This document shows positions 63,860 to 64,000 of a stretch of 64,000 bases of DNA, one piece after another. Origin of the DNA: Methanobrevibacter sp. (lineage in GTDB: Archaea; Methanobacteriota; Methanobacteria; Methanobacteriales; Methanobacteriaceae); assembly GCF_017427765.1 (NCBI RefSeq), contig NZ_JAFRSC010000016.1:57074-121073 (forward strand), read 5' to 3'. A model generated the notes under the pieces. It made no database searches. It worked only from the letters and a program-made list of their open reading frames with translations, and was not told where the DNA came from. The number at the start of each line of letters is the position of its first letter. Position 1 is the first letter of the stretch. The translations under genes and the position numbers were made by a program.

Positions 63860-64000
63860 GACTCTTTCAAAAACTTTGTTGATTTGAAATTTTTTAATGA
63901 AAATTAGTTTGTAATTTTTAATTTTGCTTAAAAATAGTTAAATTTAATAAATAGGTGGAGTAAAAGTTTTTATTATGCATAACCAAAAAACAAATACTCC
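63860..64000 (+). mobile_element. second copy of the insertion sequence, left part only
   Basis: Begins with the same 26-bp terminal repeat (63860-63885) and follows the 49438-50782 copy nearly base for base to the window edge. Opposite orientation to the first copy; its far end and target duplication are outside the window. Confidence 0.85.
63975..64000 (+). CDS. IS transposase, first nine codons
   Basis: ATG 63975 begins MHNQKTNTP, matching MPNQKTNTP of the first copy. GGTGGAG lies 18 nt upstream. Truncated by the window edge, so its frame integrity cannot be judged. Confidence 0.7.

Overview
The window is AT-rich archaeal DNA that fits the genus Methanobrevibacter (Methanobacteriales), the gut or oral methanogens. 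The signs are archaeal-type valS, proS and pheT, sn-glycerol-1-phosphate dehydrogenase for archaeal lipids, cofC for coenzyme F420, large secreted adhesin-like proteins with beta-helix and Ig-like repeats, archaeal TATA boxes, and GGAG/GGTGAT ribosome binding sites. The species cannot be fixed from the sequence alone.

Positions 1-14250 are one end of an integrated virus-like element. A tightly packed minus-strand series of about 23 mostly small genes ends at a tyrosine integrase (12918-14120) beside cysK. It includes an HNH protein, an ERCC4-type nuclease, a Walker-type replication ATPase, a probable single-strand annealing protein, a DUF1874 (AcrIII-1-like) protein and several tiny genes. 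An iteron cluster (5324-5732) is a likely origin. A ribbon-helix-helix gene runs the other way in a 1.3-kb control region. No capsid or terminase genes are visible, so the element continues to the left.

Positions 14273-31467 carry cysK, nth-aroA, a bacterial-style partner-switching cluster, an acetyltransferase, valS and pheT. The cluster (17405-25656) is the most striking feature. It has one STAS antagonist, two membrane SpoIIE/RsbU-type phosphatases, and two RsbW-like kinase domains fused directly to effectors: a GH3-type acyl-adenylating enzyme and a MATE exporter. Archaea have no sigma factors, so the switch probably acts directly on an enzyme and a transporter.

Positions 31477-49353 hold YjbQ, two divergent adhesin-like genes, rpiA, a UPF0179 gene, egsA, proS-cofC-thiD, an ABC importer lacking a binding protein, a P1B-type ATPase with a DUF6110 partner behind DtxR-like operators, a CPBP protease and an AhpD-like protein.

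Positions 49438-64000 are plastic. They hold an insertion sequence with an 8-bp target duplication, a second copy running off the right edge, a HepT toxin remnant, an adhesin with a papain-like protease domain, a GC-rich structured RNA of about 340 nt, PadR- and MarR-controlled transporter operons, a DHA2-type MFS exporter, a three-copy repeat carrying an 18-codon ORF, and a three-copy family of 51-residue proteins behind a conserved palindrome.
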